Below, one piece after another: positions 1-7,243 of a DNA stretch of 21,728 nucleotides. Numbering within the stretch: the stretch's first letter is position 1; each line of letters begins with the position of its first letter. The DNA lies in the NCBI GenBank assembly GCA_045127595.1, contig JBGVQS010000011.1, positions 1 through 21,728 on the forward strand, read 5' to 3'. The position numbers were made by a program, and so were the translations under genes. The notes under the pieces were generated by a model. It ran no database searches. It saw only the letters and a program-made list of their open reading frames with translations, and was not told the origin of the DNA. The stretch comes from Scatosoma sp045127595 (lineage in GTDB: Bacteria; Bacillota; Clostridia; Christensenellales; Borkfalkiaceae).

Positions 1-3000
1 ATCGTAAATAAATCCGTCGACGCTTCGAATTATACTAAATTACACTTTGCGTTTAAGACAAGTGCGGACGTAACTTTGAGCAACGGTAATAATGGCGTCA
101 ACGTAATCCCTGCAAATACGTGGTATTTTGTGAAGCTTGAAAAGCAAGAGGACGGAAGCTGGACGATTGCTGTAAAGAAGGTTGGCGATAGCGATTACAC
201 TGCATTTACGGCTGACGCGCAATTCTTCGGCGCAGGTAATGCAACGTTTGAAACCATGTTTAGAACGTACTTGTGGACGGCAGACACCTACAACCACGAA
301 GTGTATGCAACGGACGTTTGGGGTGTTAGTGTTGTCGATAGCGAAATAGCTGCTTTGGAGGCTGCTGGTGCGGAAAAGCTTGGCAGTGCACTCAATTCCA
401 GTGAAGCTCTTGATGAAAAATTAGGCAGCTTGGCGGTCTACAAGACGAACGGCGGTTACGGTCAAAGTATTGCAAATACGTCCATTGACGTTTCGACTTA
501 TTCTGAATTGTACTTTGCATATAAAACGGATAAGTCGGTGAATTTAAGCAGTGGTACTGTTAATACGCTCACGGCGAATACATGGCGTTTTGTAAAGCTT
601 GAAAGGCAAGAAGGCGGAAGCTGGGCAATTTCTGTAAAGGAAGTTGGCGCGAGCGAGTACACGGTATTAGAAGCTTCTATCGAATTCTTTGGCAGTGATG
701 CAACGTTTGAAACAATGTTTAGAACGTACTTGTGGGAAGGCGATAATGCGGATAACCATCAAGTATATGCAACGGAAGTTTGGGGTGTTGAATGCAACAC
801 CTCAAACGCTATTTGGGATGGAAACATCTATAAATGTAGTTTTTGCAATGAAATATTGGGTACGGTAACGGAAAATATTGCCAAAACCCAAGAAATTGTT
901 TTGTACACCAATGCAACGTATGCAGGGAAAGGCGCATCGGGCAATGCATTTGACGCAAGCGCGGCGCGATCGGTTGAAATTGATCTTTCGGAAGTAACCG
1001 ATTTGGGAATTAGCGGTGTTACAAACATAAAATTCAACGGTGTCGCATACACGGTTAGTGGATTGGATGCTAACAAAGTAACGATTAACGGCGTAATCCC
1101 TTACGAAGTATTCGGTGCGTATACGTTGACGGCGCAAATTACGGTAAAAGGCGCAACGTTTGATATTCAAATGCCGATCCTCGTAATCACCGATTTGATT
1201 ACAGATGCTGAAGGCTTGTTGAACGTAAGAAAGGTTCTTCGCGGTCAGGACACACCGATTGTATATGATACGGCAAATCCTGTTGAGTATCTTGTTGTCG
1301 GCGGCACGGGCGGTTTGGGTACGATGAACGGCAGAGGTTATTACAAGCTTGGTAATAATATAGATTTAGAAAACTATGGGATTGCTAGCATTAACCCCAG
1401 CACTGCGGAGAGCTATAACCGCGTTTACGTATTCGGCACAACGGCAGTACCGTTTGCGGGTACGTTCGACGGCGCGGGCTACGTATTAGATAATTTTATA
1501 GCCAAGCCCAACTTTTGGAATTATAACGTAGCCACAGGTTTCACATACTTATTCCAAGATCCTCAAGGTGCTACCGGTAGCAGCCATGCGCAAGAAATCG
1601 AAGCCTCGCTTTTCGGTATGGTGGACGGTACAATCAAGAATCTTGCTATTACCAACGCAGTGTTCGGGCAGAATGGTAACGTTGTGAATGGCGGTAACGG
1701 CGGTACGTTAGAAAACGTATACGTACAAATTAAAGATATGCAAGCAGATGCGTATGTTTTCGTTGCGCCTATCGCACAACATTCAAGCGGCAATAATATG
1801 ACGCTTAGAAACGTTGTTATCGATTTGACGAAGCACAGCTCCGCAATTTTGAACGGTACTTCGTCGACTGCAATTTCGACGCGTTATCCTTCTGTTTTTG
1901 GCTTAGGTGCAGTAAATATTGAAAACGTAGGTGTTTACGGCTTCAATACGGCTTGGGTTGATGCTGATACAGGTCGCGGTAACGTATATACGGGGAACGC
2001 CGATGGCAGTGAGATAGGTATCTATACGGCGGGATTGACGATGACAAACAGCAATGCAAGCTTCTGGCAGATAAGCTTGGATCCTACTATTTGGAAAATC
2101 GTAGACGGCGTACCTATGCTCATAAATATTTCTGCGGACGGGACGTTTACGGAGCAAGATGATTGGACGGGTGAAGAAGGCGACAGCTACAACATCGCTT
2201 GGAGCGACGAAGTGGCGGGTGCTTACGAGGCAGTAACGAAAATTAGAGACGTTACAACGCAAGTAACAACGCAGGTTCTTGGCGTAACGGCAGAGGACGA
2301 TGCGAATATTATCGTTGGTACGTACGATAAGTATGCCGAAGAAGCAGGCGTTGACATAAGCACGCTTGCAACCGACGGTAGAGAAAACTACGGCGTATAC
2401 AACAACGGCTTGAAGATTTACGTACTTGCAGACGGTGAAGAAGGCTTTAGATTTGCGGCGGATATGCTCCTTCGTCAGCTTTACGGCTATAACGAATTGT
2501 CGAACGGTAGCTTCACGTGGACGGATTCTACGATTTTGCTTGAAGGGGTAGAGAACGAAATGGCGCAGGTTGCATTCAGTAAACGCGAGCCTGCAAACGG
2601 TTATAACATCGGCGATATGAAGTTTAACGCTACTCAAACTTATACCACGTACGGTCATATGCACAACACGTTGGATTACTTGTATGCGACGGATGGAAAC
2701 GGTAATGTTACGGGTAGCGCGATTGTTCCTGTAACGGGTAAGAACGACGCTAATCAAGACGTAACTTATACAACCACCAGTTACTGGCTTGCATCTAATT
2801 GCAACGACGTACGCGACGCTGATAATATTGTTGGCGAACAGCTTTGCTACTTGGCGCACGGCGACAAGACGGCATTTAACGCCTTGGTGGATCACGTTGT
2901 AAACAGAATTCTCGAAGTAGCGAAAGCAAGACCTACCATGACGGCAATCAACTTCATGATCGAGGACGATTCTGAACATTGTATGTGCGCTATGTGTAAG

Positions 3001-4533
3001 CCTTTCTATAATGCGTCTATTCCGCAGTTGCTCTTCTTGAATACCGTAGCGGAAAGATTGGAGAACGACGAATATCTCAAGAATAGATGTAGAACGATTG
3101 ATATCGTATTCTTTGCATATTCTTCGTACACGAACGCACCGATTACTTCTACGGCAGTAGCAACGTCGGCGCTTGCAAATACGAAGTCGGTTCTTGGGTT
3201 ATCGGATACGGCTACGGAAACGATAAGCTTCAACTATGCAGCTATGAACAAAGCGGGTGCTATCTATGCGGCGGCAAAAGATACGACGTCGAGAAGTGTG
3301 TTGAAAGCGCACAAGAATCTTCGTTTGCAATGGACCAGTCATAAGGCATTCCATTCGTACGCGCTGACGCACGAAGCAAACAGCGCGAGCTATCTTGGGT
3401 TGATGGCATGGTTGGCTTCGGTGGATGTTTCCAAGACCGAAGTGTTTATGTATCAAACGACCTTCAGCGATTACTTCTTGCCTTTGAATACTTGGAAATA
3501 TCAGGTAGAATGGTATAAAAACCTGAACGATATGGGCATTAACGGCTATATTTTCAACCTTGGCAACATGGGGAACCCTGCTGATGCGCAAACAGGTTTT
3601 GCGGCGTTTAAGGCATATATAGACAGCCGTGCAATGACGGATAGCTCTGTAACCTACGAGCAGTTGAAAGATGAGTTCTTCGGTATAAACGGTTACTATG
3701 GCACAGCAGGTCCTACGATGCGTACGTTCTTTGAAGAATTGGAAACCGTAATGGAGGGTAAGAAGCAGACAAGTAATTACGTGGATTGCGACAGCTTTAG
3801 CCATTTCGATTATGATGCAACGAATTATCCTTATTATCATTACTATACGGATGGTACGAGTAAGCAAGCTGTAAGAACGACGTATACAGATCGCGTACAG
3901 GCATGGTTCAACGGTGCGTTCGACTTGTCGCAGACGTGGATTCTCGTCGGGGATCTTACCGATGAAGATTTGAAGGTGGCTACAAGTGTAGGAAAAAATG
4001 AGAATCCGTCACCGATTCACGCAGCCTTAACCTTTGCGCCTCAGACGGATGTATATCAGTATGGCGGAAAGACGCAATTAGAGACACTGAAAGCGTGGTA
4101 TCAATATTGTGTAACGGCGAAAGGCATGGTAGCTGCAGATTCTGTTTACGCAAAGAGAATACAGGTAGAATCTTGGTTCCCTGAATATGCTCTTCGTCTT
4201 TTCCACTCTACGTATACGATAAACTTCAATTTGCTTAAAGGCGACTATTCGTTTACGGGTGGTACTTATAATTATTCCGCAACGTGTACGGGCGTTACTT
4301 CGATATTGTCCGCCGATACAGGTCTTAGCAGAAGCGCGACGGAATTCTACAATGAATTGATGGCAGGCGGTATGATAAAGCCTAGTGAACAATCTACCTT
4401 TAATACGACGGAAAAATTGTCGCTTGGTTGGGTTCGAGCATTCTATCGGAATGACGGAAAAACTTCTTTTAGGAGTGCGAACTGCGTTTGCGAAATCAGC
4501 GCGTCGCCGTTTGTAAACTGGGGCGTGTTCTAA
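1..4533 (+). CDS. Secreted DUF4838-family carbohydrate-active protein, 5' partial
   Basis: The frame is open from base 1 to TAA at 4531-4533, so the N-terminus and any signal peptide lie outside the window; 1510 codons are visible. In order (codons from base 1) I see two tandem beta-rich repeats (about 11-109 and 167-263), a small Cys-containing stretch with CSFC (about 280), Ig-like sequence, a Gly/Asn-rich beta-helix-like region resembling GLUG modules (about 440-710), then a GH67N-like region (about 725-850) followed by DUF4838. The DUF4838 hallmark is EDDSEHCMCAMC at codons 988-999, with Cys 994, 996 and 999. The family is presumed to act on polysaccharides outside the cell; no activity can be assigned here. 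The last 45 residues or so (from about 4420) change composition and no anchor is seen, so the C-terminus may be truncated or replaced. GH2 and GH94 genes follow on the same strand. Confidence 0.85.
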   Translation: MVNKSVDASNYTKLHFAFKTSADVTLSNGNNGVNVIPANTWYFVKLEKQEDGSWTIAVKKVGDSDYTAFTADAQFFGAGNATFETMFRTYLWTADTYNHEVYATDVWGVSVVDSEIAALEAAGAEKLGSALNSSEALDEKLGSLAVYKTNGGYGQSIANTSIDVSTYSELYFAYKTDKSVNLSSGTVNTLTANTWRFVKLERQEGGSWAISVKEVGASEYTVLEASIEFFGSDATFETMFRTYLWEGDNADNHQVYATEVWGVECNTSNAIWDGNIYKCSFCNEILGTVTENIAKTQEIVLYTNATYAGKGASGNAFDASAARSVEIDLSEVTDLGISGVTNIKFNGVAYTVSGLDANKVTINGVIPYEVFGAYTLTAQITVKGATFDIQMPILVITDLITDAEGLLNVRKVLRGQDTPIVYDTANPVEYLVVGGTGGLGTMNGRGYYKLGNNIDLENYGIASINPSTAESYNRVYVFGTTAVPFAGTFDGAGYVLDNFIAKPNFWNYNVATGFTYLFQDPQGATGSSHAQEIEASLFGMVDGTIKNLAITNAVFGQNGNVVNGGNGGTLENVYVQIKDMQADAYVFVAPIAQHSSGNNMTLRNVVIDLTKHSSAILNGTSSTAISTRYPSVFGLGAVNIENVGVYGFNTAWVDADTGRGNVYTGNADGSEIGIYTAGLTMTNSNASFWQISLDPTIWKIVDGVPMLINISADGTFTEQDDWTGEEGDSYNIAWSDEVAGAYEAVTKIRDVTTQVTTQVLGVTAEDDANIIVGTYDKYAEEAGVDISTLATDGRENYGVYNNGLKIYVLADGEEGFRFAADMLLRQLYGYNELSNGSFTWTDSTILLEGVENEMAQVAFSKREPANGYNIGDMKFNATQTYTTYGHMHNTLDYLYATDGNGNVTGSAIVPVTGKNDANQDVTYTTTSYWLASNCNDVRDADNIVGEQLCYLAHGDKTAFNALVDHVVNRILEVAKARPTMTAINFMIEDDSEHCMCAMCKPFYNASIPQLLFLNTVAERLENDEYLKNRCRTIDIVFFAYSSYTNAPITSTAVATSALANTKSVLGLSDTATETISFNYAAMNKAGAIYAAAKDTTSRSVLKAHKNLRLQWTSHKAFHSYALTHEANSASYLGLMAWLASVDVSKTEVFMYQTTFSDYFLPLNTWKYQVEWYKNLNDMGINGYIFNLGNMGNPADAQTGFAAFKAYIDSRAMTDSSVTYEQLKDEFFGINGYYGTAGPTMRTFFEELETVMEGKKQTSNYVDCDSFSHFDYDATNYPYYHYYTDGTSKQAVRTTYTDRVQAWFNGAFDLSQTWILVGDLTDEDLKVATSVGKNENPSPIHAALTFAPQTDVYQYGGKTQLETLKAWYQYCVTAKGMVAADSVYAKRIQVESWFPEYALRLFHSTYTINFNLLKGDYSFTGGTYNYSATCTGVTSILSADTGLSRSATEFYNELMAGGMIKPSEQSTFNTTEKLSLGWVRAFYRNDGKTSFRSANCVCEISASPFVNWGVF
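31..327 (+). repeat. Tandem protein-domain repeat, copy 1 (DUF4838 protein)
   Basis: This copy encodes about 99 residues that align with codons 167-263. Shared blocks include NTW-FVKLE, GSW, ATFETMFRTYLW and YAT-VWGV. The last 70 residues align without gaps against the second copy, 462 bases downstream. The unit looks like a beta-sandwich carbohydrate-binding or concanavalin-like module, but the family is not identified. Confidence 0.8.
499..789 (+). repeat. Tandem protein-domain repeat, copy 2 (DUF4838 protein)
   Basis: This is the second copy of the module above, starting at YSELYFAYKT and ending at YATEVWGV. DNA identity is visible but clearly diverged, which suggests an old duplication rather than a fresh one. 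More copies may lie upstream of the window. Confidence 0.8.
4090..4126 (+). repeat. 37-bp segment duplicated at 9704-9740, source copy
   Basis: These 37 bases, in frame in the DUF4838 gene (KAWYQYCVTAKG), recur exactly at 9704-9740 beside the IS3 remnant. After one mismatch four more bases match. The flanks are otherwise unrelated on both sides. Confidence 0.9.
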
Positions 4534-4699
4534 TGCCAAGAAATATTATGATGTCGAGACACGCATAAAAAAGCAATATGAAGAAAGGGTACGAAACATC
4601 TATGTTTTGCAAGAGAAGATTGTTAGGATTTTTACGATCGACAATCCTTATGCCCACGAATATAGCTTCATTCAAAAGAAAACAGGAGTAAGAATATGA
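4517..4699 (+). pseudogene. Orphan 3' end of an unidentified gene, overlapping the GH2 start
   Basis: The reading frame is open from just after a TAA at 4514-4516 to TGA at 4697-4699 and has no start codon of its own. From 4535 it reads like protein: AKKYYDVETRIKKQYEER, then a helix-like stretch, ending SFIQKKTGVRI. Its TGA overlaps the GH2 ATG as ATGA, and the GH2 ribosome binding site lies inside it. That is the classic geometry of translational coupling. I infer it is the tail of a gene that once preceded GH2 and lost its 5' part when the DUF4838 gene was joined here. I do not recognise the family. It could also be chance open sequence. Confidence 0.4.
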
Positions 4700-7047
4700 A
4701 AAGTAGTATCAGTATCAAAGATTGGCAGCTTTCTTGGATAGAAAACGCAATCGTTGTTAACAATGAAATATGTATAAAAACGCCTGAGGATATTAGCACT
4801 GGAAATTATCCAATAATTCAAGCGACTGTTCCTGGTAATTTTGAACTTGATTTTATGAGGGAAGGATTGCTCGACGACGTATATATGGGTGTGAACAGCG
4901 TGAAAACACAAAAGTTGGAAAACTTGCATTTGTATTATTTCACGACGTTCGTTTACGAGGCAAAGGCGGGATATGATTCCGTCCTTTGCTTCGAGGGCGT
5001 GGATACGGCTGCGGAAATATATCTGGACGGGGAATTGCTCGGCTTTGTGGAAAATATGCTACATGCGCACCGTTTTCATATAAACGGCTTGCAAAACGGC
5101 AAGCATACCCTCCTCGTCCATATTTTGCCGTCCACAATTTATGCGCGACAGTTTGACATTCCAGCAATGTGTTTTGGTGTGAAATATCATCAAGACGGGC
5201 TTCAGTTAAGAAAGGCTGGGTCTATGTTTGGCTGGGATATTATGCCGCGTATTGTGTCTGGGGGGCTTTGGAAGCCTGTAATCATTGAATATTTACCGAA
5301 AACCCGTATCTGCGACGCATTTACGTACACGGAAAATTACGACAAAGAATCAAACACGGCTACGTTGATTACGACTTTCAAAATTCACACGGATGAGGAT
5401 TATATTTCCGATTTTCGCGTTTTGATTACGGGTAAATGCGGGGATAGCAGTTTCCGTAAGGAATTCCGTCCGTACAGTGCGTCGAATAAGATTTTGATTC
5501 AAGTTGAAGAGCCAAAGCTTTGGTGGCCGAAGAATTACGGCGAACAGCCTTTGTACGATATTGAAATACGGCTCTTGAAAGACGGCGTAGAATATGATTG
5601 CGCAAAGTATCGCACGGGTATTAGAAGAGTCTGGTTAAAACGCACGTCTCGTTCAGGGGAAGACGGCGAATTTTGCTTTATCGTCAATGGTAAAAAGATA
5701 TTCGTTATGGGGACGAATTGGGTTCCTTGTGATGCCTTTCCGTCTCACCACGACGAATATACGTTGCGGAATATTCAGCTTGCGGACGAGCAGGGCTGTA
5801 ATATGATTCGCTGTTGGGGCGGAAACGTATATCCAAGCGACGTTTTATACGATTATTGCGATGAGCACGGCATTATGATTTGGCAGGATTTTTCGTTTGC
5901 TTGCGCGCATTATCCCGATGATGAACGGCTTTGTGCGCTCGTTAAAGAAGAAGTTAAACAAGTCGTTATTGAAAAGAGAAATCACCCTGCGCTTGTCGTA
6001 TGGGCAGGGGATAACGAATGCGATTGTTTCGTCGTTTCTTATTGGGGATGCGAACATACGGATGACGAACCGCTTGCGATGTTGGATCCTAATTATAATA
6101 AGCTTACTCGCGACGTCATTCTTCGTGAATTAAGAAACCATGACGCAACTCGTCCGTATCTTCCCAGTTCGCCTTATATTGATTCTATTGCTTATAAATA
6201 TGGTAAAACTTCGGAAGATCATCTTTGGGGACCCCGTGATTTTTTCAAGGGAGAATTTTACGGTACGGCGGATTGCCATTTTGCCTCGGAAATAGGATAT
6301 CACGGCTGTCCTTCGCCTGCATCGATTAAGAAATTTATTCCCGCTGAGAGTATGCCAAAGGAATCTATTTATGATATTTGCGAAAATGCCGATTGGCTTG
6401 TGCACGCGGCAGGCATGGAAACGCAGGTAGAGGAAAATCCTTATGCTTATCGTTTGCCTTTGATGATTAGTCAAGTGGAGCGTATTTTTGGTACAGCGTC
6501 GAGTGATTTAGATGAATTTGCTCGTCAAAGTCAAGTTTCGCAAGCGGAAGCGGTGAAGTTTTTCATCGAGAGATTCCGCTCGCAAAAATGGAGAAAGACG
6601 GGCATCCTTTGGTGGAATATTGCGGATGGTTGGCCGCAGGTTTCAGACGCGGTGGTGGACTGGTACGGCGTTAAGAAGCTTGCGTACCACTACATTACGC
6701 GTTCGCAAAATCCCGTATGTTTGATTTGCGATGAACCCAAGGAAGGTGTGCTTGATTTAGTCGCGGTAAACGACACGCAAAGCACGGTCAAAGGCGAATA
6801 TACCGTCGTTGAACTTGTTTCTGGGGAAGAAGTTGCAAATGGTGTATTTGAAGTGGAAGCAAACGGTAAAACGGTTGCGTACAAACTTCCTGAAAAGAAA
6901 AACGGTTTTTATTTGATTCGTTGGACGTCCACGAAAGGAAACGGTATCAACCATTTCGTTTGCAATATCGGCGAAAGTTGGACGTGGGAAGCTTATAAGA
7001 CGTGTATGCAGAAAGCAGGTTTTTACAACGAATTTGAAGGTTTTTAG
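4696..7047 (+). CDS. Glycoside hydrolase family 2, beta-mannosidase-like
   Basis: This 783-residue enzyme has no signal peptide, so it should act in the cytoplasm on imported oligosaccharides. The layout follows GH2 beta-mannosidases: a jelly-roll sugar-binding domain (about 1-200, with LCFEGVDTAAEIYLDG), an Ig-like domain (about 205-310), then a TIM barrel starting near the FVMGTNWVPCDAF motif. The predicted acid/base is Glu441 in WAGDNE and the nucleophile is Glu532 in FASEIG. NMIRCWGG and ILWWNIADGWPQ are also typical of the mannosidase branch. The C-terminal domain is short. The ATG at 4696 is chosen for AGGAG at 4684-4688 with a 7-base spacer. It precedes a GH94 phosphorylase gene, which suggests the two finish breakdown of the same glycan. 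The exact substrate is inferred; a related beta-glycoside is possible. Confidence 0.88.
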   Translation: MKSSISIKDWQLSWIENAIVVNNEICIKTPEDISTGNYPIIQATVPGNFELDFMREGLLDDVYMGVNSVKTQKLENLHLYYFTTFVYEAKAGYDSVLCFEGVDTAAEIYLDGELLGFVENMLHAHRFHINGLQNGKHTLLVHILPSTIYARQFDIPAMCFGVKYHQDGLQLRKAGSMFGWDIMPRIVSGGLWKPVIIEYLPKTRICDAFTYTENYDKESNTATLITTFKIHTDEDYISDFRVLITGKCGDSSFRKEFRPYSASNKILIQVEEPKLWWPKNYGEQPLYDIEIRLLKDGVEYDCAKYRTGIRRVWLKRTSRSGEDGEFCFIVNGKKIFVMGTNWVPCDAFPSHHDEYTLRNIQLADEQGCNMIRCWGGNVYPSDVLYDYCDEHGIMIWQDFSFACAHYPDDERLCALVKEEVKQVVIEKRNHPALVVWAGDNECDCFVVSYWGCEHTDDEPLAMLDPNYNKLTRDVILRELRNHDATRPYLPSSPYIDSIAYKYGKTSEDHLWGPRDFFKGEFYGTADCHFASEIGYHGCPSPASIKKFIPAESMPKESIYDICENADWLVHAAGMETQVEENPYAYRLPLMISQVERIFGTASSDLDEFARQSQVSQAEAVKFFIERFRSQKWRKTGILWWNIADGWPQVSDAVVDWYGVKKLAYHYITRSQNPVCLICDEPKEGVLDLVAVNDTQSTVKGEYTVVELVSGEEVANGVFEVEANGKTVAYKLPEKKNGFYLIRWTSTKGNGINHFVCNIGESWTWEAYKTCMQKAGFYNEFEGF

Positions 7048-7079
7048 CTTTTTGGATAAATGATTATAATAAAAATTGT

Positions 7080-7220
7080 TGGATTTGCTTATCTACTTCA
7101 GGTAATTCTCAAAATTGTACGTATGCGACTTTTGTCGCAAAAGCAAAAGGAGTATCCACCATATCATTAACAGGTATAGTAGTAAAAATTATTTGGACAC
7201 CTTTTTGTATGAATATATAA
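7080..7220 (+). pseudogene. SIS-domain sugar isomerase fragment
   Basis: The frame reads CLSTSGNSQN, then about 10 residues, then AKAKGVSTISLTG at 7080-7175. This is the core of SIS domains such as phosphoheptose isomerase GmhA, where the STSGNS-N loop binds the sugar phosphate and a beta-strand ending in LTG follows. Neither the N-terminal helix nor the C-terminal half is present; after LTG it runs into unrelated residues and stops at TAA 7218-7220. It has no usable start. I infer a decayed remnant of a sugar-phosphate isomerase gene that once sat between GH2 and GH94. The GH94 promoter candidate overlaps its end. Confidence 0.6.
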
Positions 7221-7221
7221 A
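7193..7221 (+). promoter_or_regulatory. Candidate sigma-A promoter for the GH94 gene
   Basis: TTGGAC at 7193-7198 and TATAAA at 7216-7221 are separated by 17 bases. Transcription would start about 15 bases before the ATG at 7244. A small hairpin (TGCGAC, loop TTTT, GTCGCA) lies upstream at 7124-7139 without a T tract. Confidence 0.5.
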
Positions 7222-7243
7222 GAAGAGTTTGTACGGGATAATT

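Noticed and set aside
1903..2979. Long open frame on the minus strand opposite the DUF4838 gene
   Set aside because: Its protein is rich in Arg, Cys, Val and Ile with no recognisable domain, and the plus frame is clearly the real one; it reflects codon bias in the sense strand.
7115..7243. TTG start giving GH94 a 43-residue extension with a CDFC motif
   Set aside because: The extension has no GH94 resemblance, overlaps the SIS remnant and crosses the likely promoter; the ATG at 7244 fits the family N-terminus.
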